A stretch of 27,658 nt of DNA from an uncultured Ruminococcus sp. (lineage in GTDB: Bacteria > Bacillota > Clostridia > Oscillospirales > CAG-272), in NCBI GenBank assembly GCA_905202255.1, contig CAJKRH010000024.1, forward strand, positions 1 to 27,658, written 5' to 3'. Position numbers and translations under genes: made by a program. Positions 21,515-27,658 of the stretch are shown piece after piece. The notes below the pieces were generated by a model, which ran no database searches, was not told the DNA's origin, and saw nothing but the letters and a program-made list of their open reading frames with translations. Each line of letters opens with the position of its first letter. Within the stretch, counting starts at the first letter, position 1.

Positions 21515-22531
21515 TCATTCCTTTTTTAGTGATAATTCTATTATTTTCGTTACAAGCTCAGGGTATGAAATGCCTGCCGCCGCCGCTTCCTGCGGGATAA
21601 GGCTTGCTGGTGTCATGCCGGGTAGCGTGTTTGCCTCGAGGCAGACGAAATCGCCGCTTTTTTCATCGAGAATGAAATCAAAACGCGCATATACGGAAAG
21701 CCCGAGCGCACGGTATGCCGCTTCGGAAAGCGCGGCGATGCGCGCCTCCTGCTCCGGTGTGATGTCGGCGGGACATATTTCTTCCGTCATGCCTGCCTGA
21801 TATTTGCCCTCGTAATCGTAAAAGCCCGATTTCGGCTTTATTTCTATGCTCGGCAGAGCCTTTCCGTCGAGCACGCCGCAGGAAAATTCTCTGCCGGAAA
21901 CGAAGCTCTCTATAAGCGTATCGCCTTCGTAGGACGAGACTTTTCCGAGAGCCGCTTCAAGCCCGGTTTTGGTATGTACGATGGAAACGCCGACGCTCGA
22001 ACCGAGGGAACACGGCTTCACAACGCAGGGAAGCGGAATATCATCCGCCTTTTCGCCGCGGTAGATAAAGCCCTGCGGAACGGGAACGCCTGCCGCCGAG
22101 AAGAGCGTTTTTGCGATGCTCTTGTTCATGGCGAGGTAGCAGGGACCGTAGTCGCTGCCGGTATACCTTATGCCTGCGCACTCGAGGATAGCCTGTATTC
22201 TGCCGTCCTCGCCCATGCCGCCGTGAAGCGCGAGAAAGGCGATGTCAGCCGCCGCGCAAAGCTCGGTTATGCCGCGCCCGATAAGGCGCTCGCCCATGCC
22301 GCGCTCGGCTTTCAGCGCCGTGAGATTCGGCTCGGCGCTCGGTATGGTATAGGAATAATTGCCGCAGGAACTGAACATATCCTGTATTTTTGCCGTATCT
22401 ATATCGCTGTAAACATCCGCGAGAGCAACGCTGTGCCCGAGAGAGCAGAGCGTATTCGCTATTTTGCATCCCGATGTGAGCGAAACATCGCGCTCATGAC
22501 TGTAGCCTCCTGCGAGGACCGCTATTTTCAT
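21515..22531 (-). CDS. ddl: D-alanine--D-alanine ligase
   Basis: 338 residues, chosen from ATG 22531 because CAGGAG lies 8 bp before it and MKIAVLAGGYSHERDVSLTS is the family's N-terminus. It has the ATP-grasp fold: LALHGGMGEDGRIQAILECA with the GSDYGPCYLAMNKS segment, KPCSLGSSVGVS (the substrate-closing loop), VYARFDFIL, and the metal-binding EANTLPGMTPASL. It joins two D-Ala for the peptidoglycan stem peptide (EC 6.3.2.4). Complementary to dapF and dapL on the other operon. I see no feature specific for D-Ala-D-Lac ligases. The 55-bp gap to the upstream aminotransferase has no terminator. Confidence 0.95.
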   Translation of the reverse strand: MKIAVLAGGYSHERDVSLTSGCKIANTLCSLGHSVALADVYSDIDTAKIQDMFSSCGNYSYTIPSAEPNLTALKAERGMGERLIGRGITELCAAADIAFLALHGGMGEDGRIQAILECAGIRYTGSDYGPCYLAMNKSIAKTLFSAAGVPVPQGFIYRGEKADDIPLPCVVKPCSLGSSVGVSIVHTKTGLEAALGKVSSYEGDTLIESFVSGREFSCGVLDGKALPSIEIKPKSGFYDYEGKYQAGMTEEICPADITPEQEARIAALSEAAYRALGLSVYARFDFILDEKSGDFVCLEANTLPGMTPASLIPQEAAAAGISYPELVTKIIELSLKKE

Positions 22532-22586
22532 AAATTTGTCTCCTGAAAAAGATTTGCCTTTTGTTTTCATGCCTTTTTATCGGCTT

Positions 22587-23867
22587 TTATTTTGAGAGAA
22601 GCGCACGCACGGCGGCGAGCTTCGCGCAGACGGAAATAACCTCTGCCGAGAGCTTTATTTCGTCCACGCTCGGGAAAGTCGGCGCTATGCGCAGATTGCT
22701 GTCCTGAGGGTCCTTGCCGTAGGGGAAGGTGGCGCCGACATTCGTCAGCGTAACGCCCGCTTCGCGGCAGAGGCGGAAAACTTCCTTTGCCGTGCCGCTC
22801 ATGACATTGAGCGAGATGAAATATCCGCCCGTCGGATTTGTCCACTTTGCGATTCCCGCGCCTGCAAGCTCATGCTCAAAAACGGAGAGCACCGCCTCGA
22901 ATTTCGGACGGATTATTTCCGCATGATGTGCCATTATCGCCGTCAGTGCCTCCTTTGAAGGTATATAACGAGCATGGCGGAGCTGATTTATCTTATCATA
23001 GCTGATGATGCGCACGCCGAGCATTTTGCGGAACCACTTCGTGTTTTCGACGCTTGACATAAAGGCGGAGATACCGCTTCCCGGGGTCGTAATCTTCGAG
23101 GTTGAGGCAAATTCATAGACCATATTTTCGTTTGCCGTGCCGCGCGTGAGCGCGAGGATATCGGGGAGCGGCGTATAGCCCGCGAAATCATGAACGGCAT
23201 ATGCATTGTCCCAGAAAATGCGGAAATCGGGCGCGGCGGGATGAAGCGCCGCTATGCGCCGCACCGTTGCCTCGCTGTAGGTATATCCTGTTGGATTTGC
23301 GAACTTCGGAACGCACCACATTCCCTTGACTGCGGGATCGCGGAGCAGCTCCTCAACCGCGTCCATATCGGGTCCCTCCGGTGTGATGCCGACGCTCAAC
23401 ATCTCTATGCCGAGTAGCTCGCACATGGCAAAGTGCCTGTCATATCCCGGGACGACGCAGATGAATTTTATCTTTCCCTGAGCCGACCACGGCGCATACC
23501 CTTCGCCGACGCCGAAAAGCATGGCGCAGGTCAGCGCATCGTACATGATATTCAGACTTGCCGAGCCTGTCACGGTAGTGCACTCACGCGGAGCACCGCA
23601 CATATATTCGAATATGCGCGCCGCCTCGTCCAGCCCCTCAAGTTTGCCGTACTGGCGCGTGTCGGTTCCGTTTTCGGAGAGATAATCGCCGTTCTTTCCC
23701 GTCACGCAGGAGAGCATGGGAGAAGCCATATCGAGCTGAGGCGCGGAGGGAAGTCCGCGCGCCATATTCAGGCGAAGCCCCATTTTGAGGAAGGCGTCGT
23801 ACCTTGCGGAGAGCGATTTTTCCTCCGTGATAAGCTCGCTTTTTGACATGAGATTGAAATTTTTCAT
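22587..23867 (-). CDS. PLP-dependent aminotransferase, MocR-type class I/II
   Basis: 426 residues, fold-type I PLP enzyme of the Aminotran_MocR family (PF12897), without an HTH domain. Seen: RLNMARGLPSAPQLDM, GTDTRQYGKLEGLDEAARIF, TGSASLNIMYDAL, VPKFANPTGYTYSE, FWDNAYAVHDF, and the PLP lysine Lys258 in FASTSKITTPGSGI. Members are annotated as aspartate- or alanine-like aminotransferases; the true donor is not set by the sequence. It lies 35 bp after asnS, so it may draw on the aspartate/asparagine pool, but that is only suggestive. AGAGG precedes the first ATG; a second Met at residue 7 is the alternative start. Confidence 0.85.
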   Translation of the reverse strand: MKNFNLMSKSELITEEKSLSARYDAFLKMGLRLNMARGLPSAPQLDMASPMLSCVTGKNGDYLSENGTDTRQYGKLEGLDEAARIFEYMCGAPRECTTVTGSASLNIMYDALTCAMLFGVGEGYAPWSAQGKIKFICVVPGYDRHFAMCELLGIEMLSVGITPEGPDMDAVEELLRDPAVKGMWCVPKFANPTGYTYSEATVRRIAALHPAAPDFRIFWDNAYAVHDFAGYTPLPDILALTRGTANENMVYEFASTSKITTPGSGISAFMSSVENTKWFRKMLGVRIISYDKINQLRHARYIPSKEALTAIMAHHAEIIRPKFEAVLSVFEHELAGAGIAKWTNPTGGYFISLNVMSGTAKEVFRLCREAGVTLTNVGATFPYGKDPQDSNLRIAPTFPSVDEIKLSAEVISVCAKLAAVRALLSK

Positions 23868-23902
23868 CTGCTTTTGCCTCTTTTAATATGAAAAATGAAA
23901 AA

Positions 23903-25297
23903 TCAGAATTCGGCGTTGCCTGTCGTTCTCGGGAAAGCTTCGACATCGCGGATGTTGGAAACGCCCGTGATATACATGATAAGACGCTCAAATCCGAGAC
24001 CGAAGCCCGCATGATGCGTGCCGCCGTATTTGCGAAGCTCCGTATACCACCAGTAATCCTCCGGATTGAGTCCGAAGCGCCCGTATGCCTCGAGAAGCTT
24101 ATCCATGCGCTCCTCACGCTGGCTTCCGCCGATGAGCTCGCCAACGCCGGGGACAAGCATATCCATAGCGGCAACAGTCTTGCCGTCGTCATTCTGACGC
24201 ATATAGAATGCCTTTATCTCCTTGGGATAGTCCGTTACGAACACGGGCTTTCTGAATATCTGCTCGCAGAGGTATCTTTCGTGCTCTGTCTGCATATCGC
24301 AACCCCAGAAAGGCTTGTATTCAAATTCCTTGCCGCTTTCCTCGAGAAGCTTTATAGCTTCCGTGTATGTCACATGAGCAAAGCTGCTGTTAACTATATT
24401 ATTCAGACGGTCGAGAAGTGTGTTATCTACGAATTTATTGAAAAATTCGAGGTCGGCAGGGCAGTTGTCCATTACATACTTTACGACATATCTTGTCATA
24501 TTCTCGGCGAGAGCCATATCGTCCGCAAGGTCGGAGAAAGCTATTTCGGGCTCTATCATCCAGAATTCAGCCGCATGGCGCTGTGTATTTGAACGCTCTG
24601 CACGGAAGGTGGGACCGAAGGTATAAACCTTGGCAAAAGCCTGCGCGAAGCACTCGGCATTGAGCTGACCGGAAACGGTGAGGTTTGCCGCCTTTCCGAA
24701 GAAATCCTGCGTATAATCTACGCTTCCGTCCTCGTTTTTCGGTACATTTGCAAGGTCAAAGTTGGTCACGCGGAACATTTCGCCCGCGCCCTCGCAGTCG
24801 CTTACCGTGATGAGCGGCGTATTTACATATACAAAGCCCTGCTCGGCGAAAAATTTGTGTATACCCTGAGCGGCGCAGGAGCGTACGCGGAATACCGCAT
24901 TGAATGTGTTTGCGCGGGGGCGCAGATGCGCTATGGTGCGCAGAAATTCGAGCGAGTGGCGCTTCTTCTGGAGCGGGAAATCCGGTGACGATGTGCCCTC
25001 GACCTCTATCTCGGCGGCTTTCAGCTCAAAGGGCTGTTTTGCCTCGGGAGTGAGTACGAGAGTGCCGCGCGCGATGAGCGCCGCGCCCACATTCTGCTTT
25101 GCTATATCCTTATAGTTATCAAGCTTGTCCGCCTCAAAAACTATCTGCAGCGGAGAGAAAAAGCTTCCGTCGCCAAGCTCTATGAAGCCGAAAGCATTAC
25201 TGGAGCGGATAGTCTTTGCCCAGCCTGCGACGGTTATTTCCTTATCGGCAAAAAGCTCGGGACTTTTATAAATTTCGCTTATTGTTGTTCTTTTCAT
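23903..25297 (-). CDS. asnS: Asparaginyl-tRNA synthetase
   Basis: 464 residues; class IIb synthetase charging tRNA-Asn (EC 6.1.1.22). The N-terminal OB-fold (about 15-105; EITVAGWAKTIRSSNAFGFI) binds the anticodon. The catalytic core has motif 2 FRAERSNTQRHAAEFWMIEP and motif 3 GFGLGFERLIMYITGV near the end. The length is typical of AsnRS and distinguishes it from bacterial AspRS (about 590 residues with a GAD insert). The ATG follows AAAGGA at 11 bp, slightly long. I see no T-box leader between the promoter and the start. First gene of the asnS-aminotransferase-ddl-coaW operon. Confidence 0.96.
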   Translation of the reverse strand: MKRTTISEIYKSPELFADKEITVAGWAKTIRSSNAFGFIELGDGSFFSPLQIVFEADKLDNYKDIAKQNVGAALIARGTLVLTPEAKQPFELKAAEIEVEGTSSPDFPLQKKRHSLEFLRTIAHLRPRANTFNAVFRVRSCAAQGIHKFFAEQGFVYVNTPLITVSDCEGAGEMFRVTNFDLANVPKNEDGSVDYTQDFFGKAANLTVSGQLNAECFAQAFAKVYTFGPTFRAERSNTQRHAAEFWMIEPEIAFSDLADDMALAENMTRYVVKYVMDNCPADLEFFNKFVDNTLLDRLNNIVNSSFAHVTYTEAIKLLEESGKEFEYKPFWGCDMQTEHERYLCEQIFRKPVFVTDYPKEIKAFYMRQNDDGKTVAAMDMLVPGVGELIGGSQREERMDKLLEAYGRFGLNPEDYWWYTELRKYGGTHHAGFGLGFERLIMYITGVSNIRDVEAFPRTTGNAEF

Positions 25298-25345
25298 TTT
25301 CCGTAGTGTCCTTTCTGAGTGATGGAAATTAAAATATAATAATCA

Positions 25346-25374
25346 ATTATATACCATAATGGGCGAAAATACAA
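25346..25374 (-). promoter_or_regulatory. Promoter of the asnS operon
   Basis: On the minus strand: TTGTAT (25374-25369), a 17-bp spacer, then TATAAT (25351-25346). The leader to the asnS ATG is only about 40 bases, too short for a T-box. Confidence 0.75.
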
Positions 25375-25455
25375 GAGGAAAAACGCAATTTGCCCCGCCG
25401 GAATGAGATTTTTCACAAAAAAATCAAAATATACCCGATTGTTACCAAAATGCGG

Positions 25456-25484
25456 TTGACAAATGCGAAATGAAATGATACAAT
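25456..25484 (+). promoter_or_regulatory. Strong sigmaA promoter of the transketolase operon
   Basis: TTGACA (25456-25461), a 17-bp spacer, TACAAT (25479-25484). The transketolase ATG is about 62 bp downstream. It is divergent from the asnS promoter, with about 80 bp between the two -35 boxes. Confidence 0.9.
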
Positions 25485-25546
25485 TTATAATTGGTAATTT
25501 ATCCGTGAAAAATAAAAATCACATATACGAAATTGGAGGTTTTCAA

Positions 25547-26368
25547 ATGGAACAGGCAAAGCTTTCAATGCTGAAAGAAAAGGCTCGCGATATTCGTCTC
25601 GGCGCGCTCGAGGCGGTATACAGCGCATCCTCGGGTCATCCGGGCGGTTCGCTCTCTATAGCCGATATTTTGGCATACCTTTATTTTGAAGAAATGAACA
25701 TCGACCCCGCAAATCCGAAGGATGAGAACAGAGACAGATTTGTGCTCTCCAAGGGTCATACGGCTCCTGCACTCTACGCAACTCTCGCTCTCCGCGGATA
25801 TTTCAGCCGCGATATGCTCAAGACTCTGCGTCAGGCGGACAGCTTTCTTCAGGGTCACCCCGATATGAAGCATACGCCCGGCGTCGATATGACGACAGGC
25901 TCGCTGGGTCTCGGTATTTCCGCCGCATGCGGCATGGCTCTCTCGGCTAAGATTTACGATAAGAGCTATCGCGTATATACTATCCTCGGCGACGGCGAGC
26001 TGGAGGAGGGTCAGGTATGGGAGGCATCCATGTTTGCCGCTCATTACAAGCTCGATAATCTCTGCGCCTTCATCGATTTCAACGGACTTCAGATAGACGG
26101 CAAGATAACCGATGTTATGAATCCCACACCTATCGACAAGAAGTTTGAGGCATTCGGCTGGAATGTTATTTCCATCGACGGCAACAATCTCGAAGAGATA
26201 GAAGCCGCCGTCCTTGCCGCTAAAGCCTGCAAGGGCAAGCCGACAGCCGTTGTCTGCCATACTACAAAGGGCAAGGGCGTTTCGTTCATGGAAAATCAGG
26301 TAGGCTGGCACGGCGCCGCTCCGAATAAGGAGCAGTATGAGCAGGCTGTAGCCGAGCTGATGGCATAA
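25547..26368 (+). CDS. Transketolase, N-terminal (TPP-binding) subunit
   Basis: 273 residues from ATG 25547, with GGAGG 7 bp before it. The ORF could be extended upstream, but that stretch holds the promoter. It carries SGHPGGSLSIADILAYLYFE (His for the active site), the SKGHTAPALYA segment, GSLGLGISAACG, the TPP motif GDGELEEGQVWEA then IDFNGLQIDG, and KGKGVSFMENQVGWHG. It forms an active enzyme with the product of the next gene, moving two-carbon ketol units in the non-oxidative pentose phosphate pathway (EC 2.2.1.1). The split form is common in Firmicutes and archaea. Confidence 0.95.
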   Translation: MEQAKLSMLKEKARDIRLGALEAVYSASSGHPGGSLSIADILAYLYFEEMNIDPANPKDENRDRFVLSKGHTAPALYATLALRGYFSRDMLKTLRQADSFLQGHPDMKHTPGVDMTTGSLGLGISAACGMALSAKIYDKSYRVYTILGDGELEEGQVWEASMFAAHYKLDNLCAFIDFNGLQIDGKITDVMNPTPIDKKFEAFGWNVISIDGNNLEEIEAAVLAAKACKGKPTAVVCHTTKGKGVSFMENQVGWHGAAPNKEQYEQAVAELMA

Positions 26369-26382
26369 AGGAGGAAGAGAAA

Positions 26383-27324
26383 ATGGCTGATAAGATTGCA
26401 ACAAGAGAAGCCTACGGCAATGCGCTTGCCGAACTGGGCGATAAATATGATTTCGTAGTGCTCGACGCAGACCTTGCGGCGGCTACAAAGACAGGCGTTT
26501 TCAAGAAGAAATTCCCGAACCGCTTTTTTGACTGCGGTATTGCCGAGGGCAATATGGTGACGGTTGCGGCAGGTATCGCCACAACAGGCAAGACGGTTTT
26601 TGCCTCCAGCTTTGCAATGTTTGCGGCGGGCAGAGCCTTTGAGCAGGTGAGAAATACCATAGGCTATCCTCATCTCAATGTTAAAATAGGCGCAACTCAC
26701 GCCGGCATTTCCGTTGGTGAGGACGGCGCTACGCACCAGTGCAATGAGGATATCGCACTCATGCGCACCATCCCCGGCATGACGGTTATCTGTCCTGCCG
26801 ACGGCGAGGAGGCTCGCGCGGCTGTTGAGGCGGCTATAAACTATGTCGGACCCGTTTATCTGCGATTCGGCAGAGCGGCTGTTCCGTATCTCTATGCCGG
26901 CAAGGATTATAAATTCGAGATGGGCAAGGGTATCGTTCTTGCCGAGGGCAAGGATGTCACTATCGTCGCAACGGGACTGATGGTTCATCTCGCGCTTGAA
27001 GCCCGCGAACTGCTTAAGGCAGAGGGTATCGATGCAGAGGTTATCAATATTCATACTATAAAGCCTATCGACGATGAGCTTCTTGCGCGCTCTGCCGCCA
27101 AAACAGGTGCGGTGGTCACGGCAGAGGAGCATAATATCATCGGAGGTCTCGGCGGTGCCGTATGCGAGTCGCTTGCTTCTGCCTGCCCTGTTCCCGTAGT
27201 ACGCGTAGGCGTTGAGGACAAGTTCGGCAAGAGCGGCAAGGTTCCTGTTCTTCTTGAGGAATACGGTCTTACCGCGCAGAATATTGCCGCTAAGGCAAAG
27301 GCTGCCGTCGCTCTCAAGAAATAA
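26383..27324 (+). CDS. Transketolase, C-terminal (Pyr and C domains) subunit
   Basis: 313 residues. AAAGGAGG overlaps the stop of the N-subunit gene and lies 8 bp before the ATG, so the two are made together. It contains the pyrimidine-binding domain (RFFDCGIAEGNMVTVAAGIA with the catalytic glutamate; the FASSFAMFAAGRAFEQVRNT segment; THAGISVGEDGATHQCNEDI) and the C-terminal domain (IVATGLMVHLALEARELL, AEEHNIIGGLGGAVCESL). Complete. It is a subunit of transketolase rather than of 1-deoxyxylulose-5-phosphate synthase, as its separate partner and motif spacing show. Confidence 0.95.
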   Translation: MADKIATREAYGNALAELGDKYDFVVLDADLAAATKTGVFKKKFPNRFFDCGIAEGNMVTVAAGIATTGKTVFASSFAMFAAGRAFEQVRNTIGYPHLNVKIGATHAGISVGEDGATHQCNEDIALMRTIPGMTVICPADGEEARAAVEAAINYVGPVYLRFGRAAVPYLYAGKDYKFEMGKGIVLAEGKDVTIVATGLMVHLALEARELLKAEGIDAEVINIHTIKPIDDELLARSAAKTGAVVTAEEHNIIGGLGGAVCESLASACPVPVVRVGVEDKFGKSGKVPVLLEEYGLTAQNIAAKAKAAVALKK

Positions 27325-27345
27325 TCAGGATAAATAATTTTTTAG

Positions 27346-27377
27346 CGCTCCCGATGCAAATATTTTCATCGGGAGCG
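27346..27377. terminator. Hairpin after the transketolase operon, without a T run
   Basis: A perfect 11-bp stem CGCTCCCGATG/CATCGGGAGCG with a 10-base loop lies 22 bp after the transketolase stop. TTTTA before and TAAAA after extend the pairing. No T tract follows on either strand, so it may stabilise the mRNA 3' end rather than terminate it on its own. Confidence 0.55.
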
Positions 27378-27400
27378 TAAAACTATATGGGATTTTGAAT

Positions 27401-27509
27401 TTCTTTTGGCGAAAAAGAAGCTTGAAGAAAATGTTTTGCCGTACTTTTCGGTGACAAAAGTAATAAAAGATACTTTTCTTTTCTCGTACTTTTCCGTGAC
27501 GAAAAGTAC
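27401..27509. repeat. Three small AT-rich hairpins of one type
   Basis: TTCTTTT/AAAAGAA (27401-27419), TACTTTT/AAAAGTA with loop CGGTGAC (27442-27462), and GTACTTTTC/GAAAAGTAC with loop CGTGAC (27486-27509). The last two loops share GTGAC, also found in the CGCG-stem hairpin at 27531. These look like copies of one small structured element with different stems. No gene. Confidence 0.7.
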
Positions 27510-27510
27510 A

Positions 27511-27658
27511 AAAAGAAACTTTGTGTTTATCGCGCTTTTCACTGACCAAAAGCGCGGCAAAAGTCAGCAAGGAGGACTCGCGCCGTCCCCCGTGACTGCA
27601 TACTACCACGCGTGCGAACATAGCGCACGAGGAAGCCGAGCAGATTCGTGCACGCATT
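27511..27658 (-). repeat. Dispersed intergenic repeat, copy B (runs to window edge)
   Basis: The reverse complement begins AATGCGTGCACGAATCTGCT and matches copy A at 20087. It has the same two hairpins: GGGGGAC/GTCCTCC (27571-27591) and CGCGCTTTT/AAAAGCGCG (27531-27556, loop GGTCAGTG in this orientation). The middle is about 100 bp shorter than in copy A. The window ends at the boundary of the matched segment, so its outer limit is unknown. Confidence 0.8.

Noticed and set aside
25298..25374. T-box riboswitch upstream of asnS
   Set aside because: The leader from the -10 box is only about 40-45 bases and has no T-box sequence or antiterminator.
1..27658. tRNA or rRNA genes, including a tRNA attachment site for the element
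   Set aside because: No cloverleaf with a TTCGA-type T loop and CCA end, and no rRNA signatures were seen by eye. A tRNA-scan would settle this.

Overview
The window looks like the chromosome of an anaerobic gut-type Firmicute, class Clostridia, probably an uncultured relative of Oscillospirales or Ruminococcaceae. Reasons: a transketolase split into two subunit genes, LL-diaminopimelate aminotransferase plus DapF, a ferredoxin:thioredoxin reductase catalytic subunit beside thioredoxin, type II pantothenate kinase, AGGAGG ribosome-binding sites and canonical TTGACA/TATAAT-type promoters with 17-bp spacers. No rRNA, tRNA or CRISPR array was found. The taxonomic call is inference.

Positions 1-15,400 are an accessory region, AT-richer in many parts, with many decayed genes. 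From left to right: a heptanucleotide minisatellite around a four-helix-bundle (23S-IVP family) gene; a large SNF2-type helicase with a degenerate PLD-like N-terminus, of the kind found in restriction-like systems, but with no methylase in view; a gene graveyard (truncated Cro/CI regulator, coding tail, frameshifted DUF1989 and GNAT genes, Y-family polymerase relic); an intact TIR-Sel1 protein; remnants of a mobile-element replication gene; a small Cro/CI regulator followed by a broken type I methylase hsdM; three repeats at an exact 20-bp period; an XRE regulator followed by six small genes (one reading frame split by an amber codon), two encoding zinc-ribbon proteins; a convergent large serine recombinase with its usual small upstream gene; and an orphan Rhs toxin tip with a putative immunity gene.

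Positions 15,695-27,324 are ordinary core genome. Two leftward operons are clear. dapF-dapL makes meso-DAP. It is followed by trxA-FTR-NUDIX-lipase, which has its own promoter overlapping the dapL stop. asnS-aminotransferase-ddl-coaW ends in a strong terminator. A divergent, well-formed promoter drives the rightward transketolase pair. dapF, dapL and ddl all serve peptidoglycan precursor synthesis.

The intergenic spaces at 19,908-20,622 and 27,346-27,658 are dense in hairpins. They carry two inverted copies of one dispersed repeat family. One stem shows a compensatory base-pair change between copies, and a series of neighbouring hairpins keeps a GTCA-type loop while the stem sequence changes. 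The best candidates for undescribed biology are the TIR-Sel1 protein, the XRE-controlled small-protein cassette (9,867-12,022), the minisatellite-embedded four-helix gene and this hairpin repeat family.
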